Positions 59,232-64,000 of a stretch of DNA of 64,000 nt are shown piece by piece (position 1 is the stretch's first letter; each line of letters begins with the position of its first letter). Made by a program: the position numbers and the translations under genes. This stretch comes from Streptomyces sp. NBC_01707 (GTDB lineage Bacteria > Actinomycetota > Actinomycetes > Streptomycetales > Streptomycetaceae). The notes under the pieces were generated by a model. That model made no database searches and was not told the origin of the DNA. It worked only from the letters and a program-made list of their open reading frames with translations. The stretch covers positions 9,486,001 through 9,550,000 of the forward strand of contig NZ_CP109190.1 of assembly GCF_041438805.1 (NCBI RefSeq), given 5' to 3'.

Positions 59232-62200
59232 GTGAGACCCATGCCGCTGTTTGGCCGCCGCACCGCCACTAAGACCGCCACCCGCTGGCACACCCGGATA
59301 GCCGTCACCGTCGCCTTCGTCCTCCTGCCCGGCGTGCTCACGCCGTTGACCGCGACGGCCCAGGAATCGCATCCGCTGGGCCGGCCCGATCAACCCAAGC
59401 CGGTCTCGGCCAAAATGCTCCCGCTGAAGCCGAAGCAGACGGCAACCGGACGCCTCATAGCCCGCCAGGCAGCAGCCAACAAGAAGGCGGCGGACCGGGC
59501 ACTGCGCGACCAGGACACCACCGTGGTCTGGCCGAAGGCTACGACCGCCACGCTGACCACGCCTACCACTGGAGCGACCAAGGTCACGGCAGGATCCCTG
59601 CCCGTTGCCCTGTCCGCCCCCACCGGCAAACAGGCCCGCGCCAAGAAGGCGGCGCAGACGGTCAAGGTGTCCGTGCTCAGCCACTCGCGGACCACGGCGC
59701 TCGGCGTCAAGGGCGTCGCTCTGACCGTCACGGCCCCGCGCAGCGGCGGAACGGCCGATCTCGCTGTCGACTACTCTGCCTTCGCCGACGCCTACGGCGG
59801 CGACTGGGCCGGACGCCTCCAGGTCCTGCGCCTGCCCGACTGTGCCCTGGCTCATCCCGGCAAGGCATCGTGCCGCAGTACGACGCCTGTGACCTTCACC
59901 AACGACCGCCGCGGTCAGAAGCTCCGCACTCACCTCGCCTTCAGCACCACCGACCCCGCATCCGCGACAACTGGGTCCGGCACGTCGCCCGCCGCGAAGT
60001 CGCAGGTGACCGATGGGCAGACCATGGTGCTCGCGCTCGCGGCGGGAACCAAGTCCGGCGGTGGAGACTACAAGGCCACCCCGCTGTCGGCGTCCTCGAC
60101 CTGGCAGGCTGGCGGCTCCTCGGGGACCTTTACCTGGAACTACCCGCTCAAGGCGCCGCCGGTCGCCGCCGGCCCCAGTCCCGACCTGGCCATCTCCTAC
60201 GACTCCGGAAGTGTGGACGGTCGTACCGCCAGTACCAACAACCAGGGCAGCCAGATCGGCGAAGGCTTCGACCTGACCTCCTCCTACGTCGAGCGCAAGT
60301 ACGGGTCCTGCGACGACGATGGCCAGGACGGCAAGTACGACCTGTGCTGGAAGTACGACAATGCCTCGCTGGTCCTCAATGGCAAGGCCACCGAGCTGGT
60401 CAAGGACGACAGCACCGGCAAGTGGCGCCTCAAGGATGACGACGCCTCGATCGTCACCCACTCCACCGGCGCCGACAACGGCGATGACGTCACTAGTGGC
60501 AAGGGGGACGGAAAGGGCGAGTACTGGACCGTCACCACTGGCGGTGGCAACAAGTACGTCTTCGGCCTGAACAAGCTCGACGGCGCAGGAAGCGAACGCA
60601 CCAACAGCGTCTGGACCGTGCCGGTCTTCGGCGACGACGACAGCGAGCCCGGCTACTCCGACGGCGCCTCCTTCAGCGCACGTGCCAAGACCCAGGCCTG
60701 GCGATGGAACCTCGACTACGTCGAGGACACCCACGGCAACGCCATGAGCTACTGGTACACCGCCGAAACCAACAACTACGACAAGCTCGGCGACGACACC
60801 ACCGGCACCCCGTACACCCGCGGCGGATACCTCAGCAAAATCCTCTACGGCCAGCGGGCCGGCAACCTGTTCTCCGCCACCCCGGCCGCCTCCGGCAAGG
60901 TCACCTTCACCTACAACGAGCGCTGCATCCGCGACGACGACGGATGCGACTCCCTGACCGCCTCCACCAGCGCCCACTGGCCCGACGTCCCCTACGACGC
61001 CATCTGCAAGGACGGCGACAAATGCACCGGCAACGCCGGCCCCACCTTCTTCACCCGCAAACGCCTGACCGGCATCACCACCTACGCCTGGAACGCTGCC
61101 CTCACCCCGACCGCCGACTTCCAGGCCGTCGACTCGTGGAAGCTGACGCAGGATTACCGGGACCCCGGTGAGACCGGGGACTCCGCCGACCAGTCCCTGT
61201 GGCTGAAGTCCATCCAGCACACCGGTGAACACGGCACACCGCTGTCCACGGACCCGGTCAGCTTCACCAGCGAATTCCTCACCAACCGCGTCGACGGCAG
61301 CGCCGACGACATCCTGCCGCTGGCCAAGCCGCGCCTGACCGGCATCACGACGGAGACCGGCGCCAAGACCGCCGTCACCTACGCGGCTCCCGACTGCGTT
61401 GCCGGCGAGACCATGCCGCGCCCCGACCAGAACACCCGTACCTGCTACCCCGTCTACTGGGCACCCAACGGCGGCGAGCCTGTACTGGACTGGTTCCAGA
61501 AGTACCCCGTCACCGCCGTCGCGACCAGCGACGAGACGGGCGCCTCCGGCACCATCAGCGACACCTACCAGTACACCGGCGGCGGGGCCTGGCACTACAA
61601 CGACGACCCCATGACCCCGCAGAAGGAGCGCACCTGGTCCCTCTGGCGCGGCTTCGCGAAGGTCACCCACCTCACCGGTCCGAGCAACGGCACCCAGAGC
61701 AAGACCGTCAACGTCTACATGCGCGGCATGAACGGTGACCGTCTCCTGGAGGCGGACGGCAAGACCCTGGACCCGGACGCCCGCAGAACAGCCCAGAGCG
61801 CTGGCATCACGGCCGCCGCCCTCACCGATGCGGACCAGTACGCCGGCTTCACCCGGGAGTCCGTTACCTACGACGGTGCCAGTGAAGTCGCTGGCACGGT
61901 AAATGACCCCTGGTCCCACAAGACCGCGACCCAGCACAAGTCGTACGCCGACACCGAGGCGTACTACGTCCGCACCGGCGCCAGCCACACCCGCACCCGC
62001 ATCACCAGCAGCCCGTCCGCGGACCGCACCCGCACGACCGCCACCACCTACGACGACTACGGCATGCCACAGACCGTGGAAGACAACGGTGACGACGCCG
62101 TTACCGGGGACGAGACCTGCACCCGCACCTGGTACGCCCGCAACACCTCCGCCGGCCTGACCTCACTGCCTTCCCGCAGTCGTACGACCGCCAAGCCGTG

Positions 62201-64000
62201 CGACACCGCCGACAGCGCACTGAACCTGCCGACCGACTCCACCACCGCCGGCGACGTCATCTCCGACACCGCCACCACCTACGACGCGACCACCGCCTGG
62301 ACCGCCGACCAGAGCCCCACGCGAGGCGAGCCCCAATGGACCGGCCGTGCCAGCGGCTACGACAGCAGCGATCAGCCGAGCTGGCAGAAGCTCAGCACCA
62401 CGACGTTCGACACACTGGGCAGACCCCTGGTCGTTCGGGACACTGCTGACACGCAGCTGAGCAAGACCACCTACACTCCGGTCGCCGCCGGTCCCCTGAC
62501 CGCCGTGGCCGTTGCTGACGCGAAGTTCACGACCAACACCGTCGTCGACTTCGCCACCGGCGCGCCCACCAAAGTCACCGACCCCAACTCAAAGATCACC
62601 GAGACCACCTACGACAGCCTCGGACGCACCACCCAGGTCTGGCTGCCCAACCGACTCCGCATCGCGAACGCCACACCCAACTACACCTACGCCTACCACC
62701 CGTCCCAGGACACCGCGTCCTGGGTCTCCACCAACTCCCTCACACCGACAGCCTCGGGCTACACCACCACCTACACCATCTACGACTCCCTGCTACGCGC
62801 CCGGGAAACCCAGTCCCCCTCCCCGTCGGGCGGCCGCATCGTCAACCTGACCCAGTACGACACCCGCGGTCTGACCACCTCCACCCTGTCCGACATCTGG
62901 GACGCGCACAACGCACCGTCGGGCACCCCGGCCACCGTCGAGGGCGGCCAGGCACCCCTGCAGGTGGACACCACCTACGACGGCGCCGCCCGCCCCGTCA
63001 CCAGCGAGACCAAGGTGCAAGGCGCCCATCGCTGGACCACCACCACCGACTACCAGGGCGACCGCGTCATCCAGACGGCCCCCGCCGACGGTCAGGCGAC
63101 CGCGACATTGACCAACGCCCTGGGCCAGACCACCGAGAGCCGGGAGTACGCCGCACCGGACGCCACCGGGTCCTACAACCACACCCGCTACACCTACACA
63201 CCCGCCGGGCAGCAGAAGACCATCACCGCCCACGACAACAGCGTCTTCTCCTACACCTACGACCTCTTCGGCCGCCAGATAAGCGCCACCGATCCCGACA
63301 AGGGCAGCAGCTCCACCCACTACAACAACCTCGACCAGGTCGACTGGACCCAGGACGCGGAAAACCGCAAGCTCCTCTACCAGTACGACGTACTCGGCCG
63401 TAAGACCGACCTGTGGCAGACCGACACCACCGCCGCCAACAAGCTCGCCCACTGGGACTACGACCAAGCCACCAATGGCAAGGGCCAGCAGGACACCGCC
63501 ACCCGATACGTCGGCGGCAGCAGCGGGCAGGCCTACATCCAGAAGATCACCAAGTTCGACGGCTTCTACAACGCCACCAACACCTCGCTCACCCTCCCGG
63601 CCAACGACCCGCTCGTCTCCGCAGGTGTCCCGCAGACACTGAACTTCGATGCCTTCTACAACGCCACCAATCAGCTGTCCGGCATCGACGACCCTGCCGT
63701 CGCCGGCCTGGCCCTGGAAGGCATCACCAACGTCTACGACAACCTCGGCAGCCTGAAAACCGTCAACGGCACCACCGGATACCTGCTTGGCGCCGCCTAC
63801 TCCGAACTCGGCGACCTCACCACCCTCACGCTGGGCATGGACGACACCAGTTCGGCGAGGAAGGCGTACCTCAATTACGGCTACGAGAACGGCACCCGCC
63901 GCCTGACCCGGTCCTACGTCACCGACGACGTCCACGGCTACATGCCGCAGGACCTCAACTTCAAGCAGGACGACGCGGGCAACGTCACCTCCATCAGCGA
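59232..64000 (+). CDS. Giant secreted RHS/YD-repeat protein, 3' end outside the window
   Basis: At least 1589 codons, open to the right edge. The GTG at 59232 has GGAG 7 nt upstream; an ATG at 59241 is in frame. A basic N-terminus (FGRRTATKTATRWHTR) and hydrophobic core (IAVTVAFVLLPGVLTPLTATA) make a signal peptide. The beta-rich N-terminal part is followed by many YD repeats (TYDSLGRTTQVW, YDLFGRQISATDPDKG, YDVLGRKTDLWQTD) that should form the RHS shell. Such proteins usually end in a conserved core (DPxGL) and a variable C-terminal toxin or enzyme domain with an adjacent immunity gene; neither can be seen here. Confidence 0.9.
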   Translation, partial: MRPMPLFGRRTATKTATRWHTRIAVTVAFVLLPGVLTPLTATAQESHPLGRPDQPKPVSAKMLPLKPKQTATGRLIARQAAANKKAADRALRDQDTTVVWPKATTATLTTPTTGATKVTAGSLPVALSAPTGKQARAKKAAQTVKVSVLSHSRTTALGVKGVALTVTAPRSGGTADLAVDYSAFADAYGGDWAGRLQVLRLPDCALAHPGKASCRSTTPVTFTNDRRGQKLRTHLAFSTTDPASATTGSGTSPAAKSQVTDGQTMVLALAAGTKSGGGDYKATPLSASSTWQAGGSSGTFTWNYPLKAPPVAAGPSPDLAISYDSGSVDGRTASTNNQGSQIGEGFDLTSSYVERKYGSCDDDGQDGKYDLCWKYDNASLVLNGKATELVKDDSTGKWRLKDDDASIVTHSTGADNGDDVTSGKGDGKGEYWTVTTGGGNKYVFGLNKLDGAGSERTNSVWTVPVFGDDDSEPGYSDGASFSARAKTQAWRWNLDYVEDTHGNAMSYWYTAETNNYDKLGDDTTGTPYTRGGYLSKILYGQRAGNLFSATPAASGKVTFTYNERCIRDDDGCDSLTASTSAHWPDVPYDAICKDGDKCTGNAGPTFFTRKRLTGITTYAWNAALTPTADFQAVDSWKLTQDYRDPGETGDSADQSLWLKSIQHTGEHGTPLSTDPVSFTSEFLTNRVDGSADDILPLAKPRLTGITTETGAKTAVTYAAPDCVAGETMPRPDQNTRTCYPVYWAPNGGEPVLDWFQKYPVTAVATSDETGASGTISDTYQYTGGGAWHYNDDPMTPQKERTWSLWRGFAKVTHLTGPSNGTQSKTVNVYMRGMNGDRLLEADGKTLDPDARRTAQSAGITAAALTDADQYAGFTRESVTYDGASEVAGTVNDPWSHKTATQHKSYADTEAYYVRTGASHTRTRITSSPSADRTRTTATTYDDYGMPQTVEDNGDDAVTGDETCTRTWYARNTSAGLTSLPSRSRTTAKPCDTADSALNLPTDSTTAGDVISDTATTYDATTAWTADQSPTRGEPQWTGRASGYDSSDQPSWQKLSTTTFDTLGRPLVVRDTADTQLSKTTYTPVAAGPLTAVAVADAKFTTNTVVDFATGAPTKVTDPNSKITETTYDSLGRTTQVWLPNRLRIANATPNYTYAYHPSQDTASWVSTNSLTPTASGYTTTYTIYDSLLRARETQSPSPSGGRIVNLTQYDTRGLTTSTLSDIWDAHNAPSGTPATVEGGQAPLQVDTTYDGAARPVTSETKVQGAHRWTTTTDYQGDRVIQTAPADGQATATLTNALGQTTESREYAAPDATGSYNHTRYTYTPAGQQKTITAHDNSVFSYTYDLFGRQISATDPDKGSSSTHYNNLDQVDWTQDAENRKLLYQYDVLGRKTDLWQTDTTAANKLAHWDYDQATNGKGQQDTATRYVGGSSGQAYIQKITKFDGFYNATNTSLTLPANDPLVSAGVPQTLNFDAFYNATNQLSGIDDPAVAGLALEGITNVYDNLGSLKTVNGTTGYLLGAAYSELGDLTTLTLGMDDTSSARKAYLNYGYENGTRRLTRSYVTDDVHGYMPQDLNFKQDDAGNVTSIS

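Noticed and set aside
59217..61988. 923-codon minus-strand open frame opposite the RHS gene
   Set aside because: It is rich in Gly/Val, has no domain, and is the expected antisense shadow of a G+C-rich coding region; the plus strand has signal peptide, SD and YD repeats.
1..64000. CRISPR arrays, rRNA and tRNA genes
   Set aside because: No regularly spaced direct repeats and no rRNA- or tRNA-like segments were seen by eye; a dedicated tRNA search was not possible.

Overview
The window looks like a piece of a Streptomyces or closely related actinomycete chromosome. The DNA is very G+C-rich with third-position G/C bias, GTG starts are frequent, SD sequences are of the GGAG type, and the gene families are typical of Streptomyces (very large LuxR/BTAD ATPase regulators, ECF41 sigma factor, TetR-oxidoreductase pairs, LamG/RHS secreted proteins). 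The dense insertion-sequence debris and broken genes fit an accessory region such as a chromosome arm; that placement is inference. I saw no tRNA, rRNA or CRISPR array.

Layout. (1) 0.4-16.7 kb: aromatic catabolic island. A two-component HpaB-type phenol hydroxylase (5057-6574) with its flavin reductase (8943-9425), hydroxyquinol 1,2-dioxygenase (12623-13492), maleylacetate reductase (13564-14619) and both 3-oxoadipate CoA-transferase subunits (15004-16430) form the route phenol-type substrate > hydroxyquinol > maleylacetate > 3-oxoadipate > 3-oxoadipyl-CoA. The final thiolase is present only as a frameshifted stub. Three very large STAND-type regulators (958, 735 and 1009 aa) sit among these few enzymes. 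(2) 17-24.2 kb: NmrA-like protein, NDH-2-like flavoprotein, a MarR gene cut by a 162-bp MITE-like element, an ECF41 sigma factor, IS3/IS30/IS630 debris and a small zinc-ribbon protein. ECF41-like promoter sequences (TGTCACA plus a GGTC-type box) precede three of these genes. (3) 24.6-31.8 kb: ABC-F fragment, DoxX protein, amidohydrolase, IclR regulator, and a forward set of class III CoA-transferase, citryl-CoA-lyase-like protein and a second hydroxyquinol-dioxygenase-like enzyme. TGTCCG-N5-CGGACA palindromes link the IclR gene to its neighbours. (4) 31.8-54.9 kb: a mosaic of intact small redox, regulatory and transport genes separated by gene remnants (SDR, TetR, F420-dependent reductase, old yellow enzyme, VOC, ArsR, epimerase, relaxase, aldo/keto reductase, DUF4331, UvrD helicase, several transposases). 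Several intact TetR genes keep palindromic operators, one of them shared by two promoters. (5) 55.3-64 kb: a secreted LamG-domain protein and a very large secreted RHS/YD-repeat protein that continues past the right edge.

How the parts work together. Regions 1 and 3 look like two aromatic ring-cleavage modules with different regulators. Region 2 looks like an ECF41 stress or redox regulon. Region 4 looks like recombination wreckage with surviving TetR-controlled oxidoreductase units. Region 5 looks like the start of a secreted RHS locus whose C-terminal, possibly toxin, end lies outside the window.
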